Below, piece by piece: positions 49,720-61,100 of a stretch of DNA of 64,000 bases. How positions within the stretch are numbered: position 1 is the stretch's first letter; every line of letters starts with the position of its first letter. Both the position numbers and the translations under genes were made by a program. This DNA comes from Gorsachius magnificus (taxonomy: Eukaryota > Chordata > Aves > Pelecaniformes > Ardeidae), in contig CM067082.1 of the NCBI GenBank assembly GCA_034008185.1, positions 10,276,984 through 10,340,983 on the forward strand, in the 5' to 3' direction. Below the pieces are notes generated by a model. The model searched no databases. It was not told the origin of the DNA and worked only from the letters and a program-made list of their open reading frames with translations.

Positions 49720-49875
49720 TATGTATACATATACGCTAATACAATACATATGTGTACACTAATATTCACTGATGTACTGTATGCACACATTAATATTAAA
49801 CTAATATACACTGATACTCTACTAACATACATTAATAATACACATTATTAATAATCATGTACATGTATATAATCA
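49720..49875. repeat. AT-rich cryptic simple repeat
   Basis: Imperfect iterations of ACTAATATACA / TACATTAATA / ATACACTGATAC words, built from TA, CA and TAA units, fill this interval. It looks like a decayed microsatellite in intron 2. No coding or structural RNA signal is seen. Confidence 0.7.
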
Positions 49876-52185
49876 TATGTCTCTTCAACTTGTCTCAAAG
49901 GTTTACTCTTCCTGAGTGTTCCTAAGACACAGACAAAGCTCATTGGAAATGCTGAATATGTTTTCCAGTTGTCCTAGTAGAAAGAGCCAGTTTGAATGGA
50001 TTTATATAAATTAATTTGCATTCTTCCTTACCTAAATAAGTCAGTCAAGAGACATGCTAGCCCTGAATCCTGGATGCACAAACTGCAAAAGCTCAGTGAG
50101 CTCACGCGCCTTCCTCCAGTAGCAGAGCAAATGACTGGAGCTATTGCACATGAGCAGAAGCATCAGCCCTTCTCAGAAGAACCGTATAACACATCTACCT
50201 GTGTGGAAAGAGCTAAGAGACTCGAATTACAAGCATAACTGAAGAATGATTTTTATAATTGTGGTCTAGCACGAAAGACGTGTGTGCGCTCACAAATTAG
50301 ACTTACATCACCAATTCTCTGTGTGATCCAGCAGCTTCCTGGCCATTCATCTGTATAGACTGGTTGGACACAATGGACTAACTTGAGACCAGCCTGAATG
50401 CATGAGATTGACTGAACCTTCACAATTAAACATTAACAGACTCTTACAGGAGCTGGGAATTTTGGGCGGTTCTAGAAATTCCCAGATGCAGCTCCTGCTG
50501 TGTCTAGACCCATTTATATGCTTTAAGTGTGTTAATTAATATTTTGGGTGGAGTGTCCCATCCAGGACCTTTTCTAGGTGATTCCTGCTGCTGAAGTGAT
50601 TAAATGATGCATAGATAAGACATTTGTAAATATCCAATAGAAACTGTCCTTGCAGAAATGGTCTATGGAATTAGTCTTTTGTAAGTAGTTTAGATATTTA
50701 AGAACTGTTTAGTATGTGGTTAAAATATACCAATAGTGATGAATTATGTAGGACTGGGGTTGTTACATGGTATCATGGGCCAGCCAGGTTATAAGAACTG
50801 AGCAGAACAGTCATGTGAGGACTCTCTGCTGATCTAGCTGTAGACACTGCCATAAGGACCCTTGCAATGGAGGCTACCACCACCACCAGCAAACAACTGT
50901 TCATTTTGGGAGATTTGAGAATGTATGCAAGCAATGCCCTATGCAAACATCCCAATAAACTAGTTTCTTCTTTCTCAACAGGCGCTCTGTCCATACAAAG
51001 AATGAGTGAAAGACTATCTATCTGCTGCCTTAGGGCCTCAAAGATGGTCAGCAGCACACTGTCATCTGCAGAACAACCCATTCTCCCCACTCCAACATAA
51101 CTTTGGGTGTGGGAGAAGTCTATGCATTCCATGAATTGGTTTGGTGGCTGTTGTTGTACAGCCTTTACTGTATGATGTGAACAGATGTGAATCCCTTATG
51201 GGACAGGGAGGTTGTACAAGGCCTTTGGGAAAAGAGCGGTCAGTTCTGGGTCAGCAGAACAGCTCAGCCCACAAATGGTCCTGGGGGGATCTTCAAAAAA
51301 GAGGTGAAGTGGGCTACAAGCCAAGTGAGTCATCCTGGAAACCTGTTTCACTGACACATAAAAATGCTTATTTCTCTCTTACATATAGAGTTCTCAAGGA
51401 ACTTTGAAACCCAGTCCCATTTGTCAAAATGGTGTAAGCACTTCAAAGCTGCAGATTGTTGAGAAGACTCTGAGATTCCTGAGTCAATTTAAAACTTAGT
51501 TCCTGTTAACTATTGTAACCCTATTAACATACAAACTAGTCTATGGCTAAATCTTTCTCATAAAACATTTCTTAGGTGTGCATGAGTTTATATTATCCCT
51601 GTCTTTAACCTCTGACAATACAACTAAGCTTTGTCTAAATGCTGTCCATTTCATCAGGTGCAGGCAGGTTCCTCTGCACATTTTTTGCTTTATTTATTGT
51701 CTGGTTTTATTATTAATTGTACAGCTGATGGATGCTAAACATACAGTCTGTAAATTCTGATAAATAAGCAACAATAAAAATCTGAACCTACTTGCTGCTG
51801 AGGACTTTCAAATTCCTCTGGCCTATCTGTTAATCAAGCTATGACTGCCTGAAATGCAGTGCTTGACATGTTCGTAAGTGCTGTTTAGTGAGAAGCTTGT
51901 AATGGAGGTAATAAGTAGGATGGATCTTTAAATAATCAACAAGTAAGCTTAAAACATTAAGGGAAGAATATCTAGGAAGGGAAGGAGAGAGAGAAGGGTC
52001 CATATAGTGGACTCAGGTTGATAATGTGAATTATCACAAGTGGTCTGAGCTAGAATTTTTAGAGGGGAGGGTCACATCTTAAATTGCCAGTTACCCAGAT
52101 CTTTAAATAGGGCAGAGCTCAATCAGTTTCCTGTGAAGCACTAATTCAGACTGATACTGACACTTTGGTTTCTTTTTCGTTTTAG

Positions 52186-52316
52186 GAACGGCTGGTGCTC
52201 TCTGTCTTACCACGGTTTGTAGTCCTGGAAATGATAAACGATATGACCAATGTAGAAGATGAACATTTGCAACACCAGTTTCATAAGATCTATATTCATC
52301 GTTATGAGAATGTCAG
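52186..52316 (+). CDS. ADCY8: ADCY8 exon 3: linker into C1a catalytic domain
   Basis: This exon has 131 bases and encodes residues 363-405 plus two bases of codon 406 (AG|C, Ser). It starts GAACGGCTG after TTTTAG and ends AATGTCAG|GTGGGT. The product [20 protein letters not shown] continues through [22 protein letters not shown]. This is nearly identical to human AC8, with Lys in place of Arg in [10 protein letters not shown]. It is the segment joining the signalling helix to the class III cyclase fold; the HRYENVS strand leads into the first catalytic beta strand. The open frame continues into the intron for about 100 bases by chance. Confidence 0.97.
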
Positions 52317-54140
52317 GTGGGTGGAGGAGCCTCTCTCTGATAAGTGCCTCTCGCTTGAGAGTTTGCCTTCCGTTGTTTTATTCATTCATAAATTAGAAAA
52401 TGAGTGTGCCCTTGTTTAATCCCTGAGCAGATAAGCACTTTCGTGCCTTCTTTTACTCATCAGGATGGCTGGATGCCTTTGCCACGGCAAGACCCATTTG
52501 AACTGAACACTGGGCCCGGACCATTTGTGTATTTTTTTACTTTAATTAATTGGCCAGGGTCACACAGAAAGGGGAGCCTTGCCTGCACATGGACACATAT
52601 TCTGCTACAAACTTTTGGTTGGCACCACACACTGAGAAATGAGATGGAGAACTGTAAGATGTTCTCAAAGATGTAAACATATCATGTGGCTCCTCTGTTT
52701 AGTAGCCATTTTCATTCAATCATTCTTATTATAATTTTCCTTATTGCATTTCCCTTTTTTATTCCCCTCTCTAAATCTTGTCTCTCCTGAAATTAGTGGG
52801 AAGGTGATAGTTACCCTATGAGCTGCTACTCAAGGTAGTAAGTCCTAATTCTATATCTATACCAGAATGATCAGCTTCCACTCCATGATGTCACAGGCTC
52901 TGATTTTATTGTGGTTCCCAACCATCAGAAATTTTAGCTAAGCCAATAACATTTTCCATAAGTTTGTCCCAAACCACAAGGGCAAATGATTGAGTGTCCA
53001 TCACTAAAGGAAGTGAAAAATAAGCGTCCTTGGATATGATGGGAGACAGTTTGCTAAGAAAGCGTGTACTTTGCCTTTTGATGAAACCCAAATATAACTT
53101 TGTCTGGACAAGTTCAATAAACATAATTTGAACTTCTGCAAAACAGTAAATTGATTATCTGCTGCTTCTGTGGCCTTGCAGTAGCTCAGACATATTATTT
53201 TATTAGATCTAGTGGAAAGTATCAAGGACACTTACAAAATGTTTGAATTGCACTAAATTAAAATGTCTTCCATGACACTTTTTTCATTCTCAGAGTAAGT
53301 GTTGCTGTAGAGGAATCAAAATAGGGAGAAGATGGCCATTCCTCTTGAATGGAAAAGAGTTGTAGTCAGGGGTGAAAAATTGAAACATAAATTATGCTTG
53401 AAAGAGATTTAAAATTAAGATTCTCTGTGCTTTAGAGTACAGATACTGGTTGGTTCTTATGCATGCTGCCGGGAGCTAGATCTTTTCAAAACTGGTTTTC
53501 ACCTTATTTTTTTCCTAAATGTTGAGCACTGAACACTACTTAAACCAATGCTATATGAGTCACTAAAATTAGTATACAGTTAGAGAATTTTGTCACTGTG
53601 ATAATTAAAACTGTAGAAATTAGCTGTTTGAAAATCTTATTTTTATCAGTTTAGGCTATTATTATAACTTTGGGTATTTCGGTATTATCTTTGGGTAGTT
53701 CAGTACTTTACCTTCTAATTTTTCTCACTGGTAAAAATCTTGCCCAGTTTGTGAGCCTCCTACTTACTCCTCACCCAAACCCTTACAAGCCCGTACATTT
53801 GAAGATTAATTGAATTATCATTAGTCATATTTTTTTGCCTACCTGATCATTACTATAGTTATTATTGGTTACATTAGTGATTCTCAGACACTGTCAGATT
53901 GTGATCTTGTTCAACACAAACGAAAGGTCTTCAGCTGCTCAGATTGTAACACCAGTTGTTAGTTGACTTTGAAGCGCTAAGGAGATTACTTAGGGTTATT
54001 TCCAGTCTGTGCCAGCATGATACGTGTCTTTTTGAACATTACTACTTTTTAAAGTAGACAATACTTCCCTTTCTTCAGCAGCTAAGTGCTGAGCTATTAC
54101 ATGCTTTGGTTTGGGTGATAGCCTGCACACCACAGACTTT

Positions 54141-54162
54141 GTGTGTGTGTGTGTGTGTGTGT
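54141..54162. repeat. (GT)11 microsatellite
   Basis: Eleven uninterrupted GT dinucleotides lie in intron 3, about 870 bases upstream of exon 4. Confidence 0.97.
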
Positions 54163-54901
54163 TTCTCTATATTCACATGTGCTTAATGTAGGTATACTGA
54201 ACAGCCAATGTTGCATGGCTAGAAAACTCACTGGCTGCTGAAATATAGATTAGAGCTCTGTTTGCAACTATTTTGTTGGCTAAGATTCTACCATAACTTC
54301 AGGCACCCAATCTGATGCACCTAAATTCAAAGTATTATCACACCGGGCTCCCTGTGAAGTCAATGGAAAGAACAAGGAATCATCCAAATAAAGATTCATA
54401 CCTTAAATAGAGGGTACTATGTTTCTAACTCAGGTCCCTAGAATTAGATCCAATAAATCTGGCCTGAGCCTGGTATATATCAAGACTGACATGAATCTCT
54501 CTGTTTTAGGATCTGAGTCTTGTATGGCACATATATCAATAAGTAAAGCTTGAAAATCACACTAAAAATTAAAATCACTGAAGTCAAACCCACTGTCGAA
54601 AACAGCTATATATAAACCCACCCTCAAAACCCAGTCAGATATTAACAGAAAGCTGGGTGCCAAGTGTATCTGTTCATACAGCCCTCTGTATTATGGGTGC
54701 ACTCTGCCTCAGTCCTCTCACAGATAAATAGGGGCAACAGTGTTTATTAAGGCTTAACTATATCTTCCTGAATGATTTGAGAATCCAAAATTGCATAACA
54801 CATTTTTGGAAAAACTCTTTCTCATACTTGGTAGTATTTCTTTAGTCCCTTCAATATTTACATTCAGTACTCCAGAAACTCCAAAAGTCTAGAGCAAAGG
54901 T

Positions 54902-54937
54902 ATCATGATTTTAATCATGATTTTAATCATGATTTTA
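54902..54937. repeat. 12-bp tandem repeat, three perfect copies
   Basis: ATCATGATTTTA is repeated three times without mismatch. Each unit contains the palindrome ATCATGAT. The array ends 94 bases before exon 4. Confidence 0.95.
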
Positions 54938-55031
54938 AAATGATCGTTCACTAGCAAATTACTAGAAGGTAAAAGGACATTCAGTTATCAAAGAAAATGG
55001 ACTGCAATATTAATCTCTCTTCTCTTTTTAG

Positions 55032-55143
55032 CATTCTTTTTGCAGATGTTAAAGGATTCACCAACCTCTCCACAACTCTGTCAGCCCAGGAGTTGGTCCG
55101 GATGCTGAATGAACTCTTTGCCAGATTTGATCGACTAGCACAT
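55032..55143 (+). CDS. ADCY8: ADCY8 exon 4: start of C1a catalytic core
   Basis: This exon has 112 bases. The first base completes Ser406, and codons 407-443 follow, ending CTAGCACAT|GTGAGT, phase 0. The product [20 protein letters not shown] through [17 protein letters not shown] is the class III cyclase signature. Asp411 in FADVKGF is the first of the two metal-binding aspartates that hold Mg2+ for ATP cyclisation. The second Asp (GDCYYC motif) is in the next exon, outside the window. The sequence matches human AC8 at every residue I can compare. The following exon should begin with EHHCLRIKILG. Confidence 0.97.
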
Positions 55144-58100
55144 GTGAGTTAATCACAGTTTATTTTTAAAAGGATATGAAGACAGCTCTGTATTTGGGAA
55201 CTCTGGGGAAAACCCACTGATCACTCTGAACCATATTCATCCAGATTTTCCCCACTGGGATTTTATACAGCCATTGAGGTTGGAAGACACTGACAAGTTT
55301 TATAAAAAGCGATGAGTGAAAGCACATGAAAGCTCAGATAGTCAACAGAACTTTGTGCTTCTGTAGTGCTAGACCAAGAATGGTACAAAAGCAGATTACC
55401 TACCACAGTTTCTAAGGAAGTTTTATAGTTCTGGTCCTTGCTGGAAAATAATTTTTTTTTAAGACCGTAACTTGACTTTGACTTTTCTTCTAAGAACTGA
55501 GGAAGGTTAAAAGACCTAGTCATGTAAAGGTCATATAATCAGCCACCACAGTCATTGCAATGGTTACTTACCAGCAGGTTTTACAATCTTTAGGTTTCAT
55601 TCTGTCTAACTGAGCAATGAAATTAATTAAACACAATAGAGGAATTTATTACACTAGGCAAATTAGTTGCTAGTTAATTAGTACTGTTTAGGAAAAAACC
55701 AAAGTACAGAAAACCAAGCAGAACATATGTTCAATTTTCCTAGGCTTGCATTTTCTTTTCTTTTTTATGTTCCTTTGGTTAAAGTTTCATTTCATGTGAC
55801 TATCTTTAGGTGTCAACATCTGAGCTGGCTAATAAGGCTGCTAGGCTAGGCAATGTAGTACATTTAAAGGAGTCTAGCTTAAAATTTATCCAACCAAATG
55901 TAAGCACCTACTATGGGAAAACAGGAATTACATTCTGAATATCATTGACCATTCTCTCTATTTACTATAAAGGGAGCCTACAGTGACTTGCTTGGTTGTA
56001 CACATCTAGATCCCTCACTGATTTTTATACATTTCTGGTTTAGGGGTATGGGATGTTTGTGCACGTATTGTACAGGCATCAATAAGACCCTTGGTGTTGT
56101 CTCAGCTTGCAAATTGAAGTCAAGAAAGGCAAGACTTCCATAATTATTCAAAGCTCTTTTGAGTCAGTTATTTTTATCTCAAATAGCAATGTGTTTTCTC
56201 ATGTACAGCGTGATGCCATAACCCATTGCCTGGACACTGGCAAATTGGTAAATGCAATCTACATTATTTGTTTTGCAAACAAAAAAACCTCATCAGCTCT
56301 GATCTACATTAAAAACAGAGCAGGGTGAAAGAAGTTACCTCAGTCCTGTCTTTTAGAAAGCTTGTAAGAGTAATGTCTGCTTCTGTACAGCCTGACAAAA
56401 ATAGCTACCCTAACTGAAGAAACATATTTTAAACCAAATTAAATGTATGTATGTCACAGAAATATTTTAGGAAGAATATGTACACAAGACGATTTATTGC
56501 CTTACTTTACATTTCAATTTTGCCTCGCAGAGATAGTAGAACAGATTCCTCTTTCATGATCATTAACCATATTTTCTAACCATTCCATAAACTATATTTA
56601 ACCAATAGTGATTTTGTATAGAAGGACTAGATCCAATAAAGGAGTTCAGAGCAAGGAAGCCATTTACATCTAAAAGTGTAATGCAGAGAATCCTCCCTCC
56701 TTGGTTTTAATATTTCATAGGAACTGAAAATTTTCCTTCTTTAAATGCCTGGAGGTTTCCCCCTTCTCTGTGATTTGTCATACATCTCCTAATTAAACCT
56801 TCTAGAAATCCTTCTGTCCCAGTCCTAAACTCATAAGTCTTCATGGACAACACTGAATGTGCCCACATAGGAATGGGTGTCCCAATAATGTAGGTGAGTT
56901 TATTTTAAAGAAACAGTAATAATTATACCAGTTTGTCTAACATAACCAAGAATTTATTACCCAGAAATTTGCAGAGTTTAGGATGAAAGAACTTCTCTGC
57001 AAAACTTCATCATCAGGTCAGTCACCTCTGAAGTGAATGTCCTAGTCACTAAATTCAAAACTCTTGGCTCCTTCATGACTTTTCTTTCCTAGTCTGTGAA
57101 TTTGCTTTTATCTTCTACACATCATTGACTTGACAAATCCATTTGTCTAGATCAAACCTCTGAAAGGCAGAAGACAGAGGGAAGAATCACTGCAGAAATT
57201 GAACAGATTTGATGACAAAGAGAGATCTAACTATGACTAATTAAAAATTATTTTAAAAAAAGGCAGTTTAATTGTGTTCCTTGTTTGTGGCTTCTGAGAC
57301 CTGGATGTCATGATTCCGGCCTGATGTCCTGACAACAGAGATGCCCAACAGCCCTGGAGAAGAACAGAAACTCTACATGGCTTTTGGTGTTTCTATACAA
57401 CCCAAGGAGATTAATTCCCTCTGCACTTTATAGGAAACTGAAGCTCCTCCCTCTGGGTTGTGGACTCTTATGGAAGGGACAGCTGCCTAAAATATAAGGG
57501 CATAAATCTTGCATTGAATGTAACCTTTGCCTTTGGAAAATTTTGGAAGTGGACACTGACTGGTTCATGACCCCAGTTTTGAGGACTTGTGATTTAAATG
57601 AACTATCAACCTACCCAACTGATATTGTATGAAGCTTTCACACCTGGATAAAGTGTATCTTTTTGAAAAATGACAGGTCTTCAGCTGAAGGTCCCAGGAG
57701 ATGGAGAAATACTTGTGTATCTTGGGAGTCTATTCCAGTGCATTAACACTCTCACTGTTAATTCAGTACGGCTTGTTTCTCATTTGATTTTGTCTGACTT
57801 TGAATTACATCCACTGATTCTTGCTATGACCTGTTTTTCCTAAACAAAAAACCATCTTGTAGCTACTGATTTTCTCTGGTAACACAGTTATGTGCTTTGA
57901 TCAAGCCACTTTTCAGGTTTCCTTTTTGTAAAAGAAACAGACTAAGCTCATTGTGAGGCTTTTGCTCTGTAAGATTTATTCCTTCAAAATTTTTTGGGAC
58001 TAGTTTTCTGAACTGCTTCCAATTTTTCAGAATTTCTGTTAAGGCATAGGTACTAGCACTGAAAATAGTGTTTCTGGGCTAACCTCCTCTACTGTGGTGG

Positions 58101-61100
58101 AGGCAGACCGTCACCATTCCTTCTATTCTCTCTTTCCTTCATCACTGCCCAAAGATCACGTTTCTGAACATGCAGTGATGACACTATTGCACTGAATCAT
58201 ATTATTTTGGGGTTTTATGCTCTTTGTGTCTTGTTATGACCACCATGCCTGCATGGTAATTGATCATTTTGCCAGTCGTATGCCTTCTGCCAATATGATA
58301 AGCAATGGTCTCATACTTGCCTGTAAATCCTTGACAGGCCTTTTGGAAAGTGGTCTTTTCAAGACCTCCCTAGAAGGATCTTCCAGTAATGAGGGTTACA
58401 CATTCACATCTAGATTTCAGATCTATTACTTAACTGGTTCTTAATCAGCTTAACTAGAGTTATCATAACTCTTTAAAATAGATACTGCTACTCAAACTCT
58501 TGGGTTTTACTAAGAATTATAATCAAAGCAAAGAGGTTGATTGCAGAAAGTTTGAGGCAGTTTCTTTAGATTTTAAGGAAAATCCTTATAAATCCTTATT
58601 TACTTCTAAATAAAAATAGTATTTTATAATCCCATATAAAGGATTGTTTGATCTGCTCTATCGTCTTATATAAACCATATAATAAAGAAGACACTATTTC
58701 ACAGCTTACTGAAGAATGTAATTTAGCTTAGTTTCTTGTTTCTCTTTTTCAGTCTTCCTTTTTCTTGTGCAATGCAGAAACAATGAGAGCTCTGAGATTT
58801 TTTTTAATCTTCAGTTGGTTGCATCACGTGTTATGGCATATGTTGGTGCATATAATTAATAACCACAAATTCCATAATATCTGTATCATTACCACAGAAC
58901 ACTTTGAATAAAAATTAGAACTCAGTTCCATATTTCTTATACGAAAGAAATGTCATATTATGTTATGTACAGCTACATCCCCTTTCTAATCATTCAGTGT
59001 TTGTAAAAGATTTATAATTATTAAAGAGAAAAGTGACAGTTAGAAAGGAAGAAAAATAAGTTAGCATAAAACAGAACTAAAGAAAAGATTTCCCTCTATA
59101 TCCATCCACTGAAAGACCTAAACATAAACTTAATTAATATTAATATTTTCCTTAGGCAGAAATTTTGAGGAGAGAAAGGAAATAAGATGACATTCAATAA
59201 GATACTTAAGCCTAAAAAAGGTCCCTCTTTGATTAAATAATAGTTCTTTTTGACATTAGTTTTTCCTCTGCCTTCTCTGCAGTGCTAGATGTCAGCCAAT
59301 ACTATGATTTAAATTCTTTATCATATTTCTAAATATATCTACACTGTGTGTAGATTCCGTTTCAGATGTGACAAAGAGTAAAACTTAGGATCTTTAAGTT
59401 TTGTCACAACAACAGCTGAGATCTAGTCCAACATTACTGAGACCTAAAGATAAAACCAAGCTACAGCATTTTAGTTTAGACACATACACAAAAATGAACA
59501 CACAGTCTTAGACTTGAGTTTGGACCCATCCTTAATATGAAGCATCGATGCTGAAACAGAAATCTTCCTCTGAAAGATTAAAATCCATGGGTTTCGTATA
59601 AGAATAAATGACTGGCCTGTAAAACATTTCATCTCTTTACAGGCTCATCAGCTCTCATACGATAAACCAGAATAACAGTACTTCTTACTCAGAGGAACTG
59701 TAGATTTTGAATGGAAAATTGACACTTTTCTGTCAGCTTGGAGAAATCCTAACCACCCCCCTATAGGCTATTTTAAAAAAAAAAAAACATTCCTTACATG
59801 ATCTGTTAAACTATGTAAAAAAAAATTAATATAGGGCTATATTTAAGTACTGTCTGGTCCAGGAAGAGGATTAGAGAATGCCACATTTCTCCCTTTATGT
59901 GTATGAAAAATAGAAACAGTCCTTGCAACCGTGACCCAAACCTGATCCTCCTTTCTCACTGCATCACCGGACTCGAGAAATTCCTTCCATCTAGCTTTGT
60001 CAAGGTCCCAGCTCTGTTTTTCAGTGACAGAGCTGCAATAGGAGGCATTTGGATGGACCTCTCCCTCCAGCCCACCCCAAACCAGCCTGCTGATTAAGAA
60101 CTTTGGCCTACACCCCATTCATGCTGAGAAAGGCCTTTTATCTAGGTTTCCTATACCTTTGGCAAATGTTTCAGGAACTGAGCTATTGTACACAAAGGCC
60201 AAGTCCCTGCCTCCTCCCACTCTGGCCACCTTTTAAAAGGAGATTTATGTGTATGATCTCTTTGTTCTGCAGTTCAGTCTCCATAATTTCTCATACACTA
60301 TGTTCTACATTTTTAGCTTGAAATTTTAAAAATTGTGAGTGTGGACTCTTCTGTGGGCTATACATTAGCCTACAGGACCCCCTTCAAAAGTAGGGGAAGT
60401 GATTAATTCACCACAGGCAGAATTGAAAAAGTGGTGTAACTTATGAAACACAATCACTTTTTGCCTCTCATCAGAAATTTAGCCCAAGGAAACAAGAAAT
60501 ATTAATGAAGTTTCTGACTGTGTCTTTCAGTTACTTATTATTTGAGCAACTCGTTTCTTCAGCTCTCCTTTATGCCAATTTGCTTTGCTTCCTTTCCAGT
60601 CACTAAGGGTATATTTAATAAGCTTAAACATAAATCATTCACGTGTATGAGGTAATAATTTATGAAAAATCTGCATATCTTCTTTTGCTCTGGATTAAGG
60701 TGATATGGAAAAAGATTTCTTATCAACTGCCACTGAATTCATTTAGAATTATTATTATTAATAGTTGAGTGTTTGAGTCTGTTCAATATACCCAGGCAAA
60801 ATTGCTACTGATTTCAATTGATCTTAGCAGAATCAGGCCCCTTAATCTTCCACTTGTAGCAAATGAGAAGCTGCAAATAAAGGGGAAAAAAGCACCTATT
60901 TGTCACATGCTGAGAAATTAATTGATACCTTCAGTAAATAACATTAATGAGTGAGTATGGGGACGGGTGTGGGGCTGACGGATGATAATATGAATGTCTG
61001 TATAATATCGGCTCTCCTTTACATGACCAAGGACAAATTCTGGAATTGCTTATGGGAAGGGGAAGAGGAATAGAATAAAATAAATAGAAGAATATTACAG

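Larger units (their letters stand above)
32621..52185 (+). other. ADCY8: ADCY8 intron 2 (19,565 bp)
   Basis: This GT-AG intron runs from GTATTG at 32621 to TTCGTTTTAG at 52185, phase 0. It is strikingly free of recognisable CR1 compared with intron 1. It contains AT-rich sequence, short A/T homopolymers, a 14-bp inverted repeat at 33866-33903, and an AT-rich cryptic repeat at about 49720-49875. A stretch with wording like old amniote interspersed repeats lies at 36480-36660. No gene, RNA gene or ORF of interest is seen. Confidence 0.9.
52317..55031 (+). other. ADCY8: ADCY8 intron 3 (2,715 bp)
   Basis: This is a GT-AG intron with donor AG|GTGGGT and acceptor TCTCTTTTTAG, interrupting a Ser codon after its second base. 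It is unique AT-rich sequence apart from a GT microsatellite at 54141-54162 and three copies of a 12-base repeat at 54902-54937. Text at about 54297-54370 resembles an old interspersed repeat. No other gene is seen. Confidence 0.92.
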
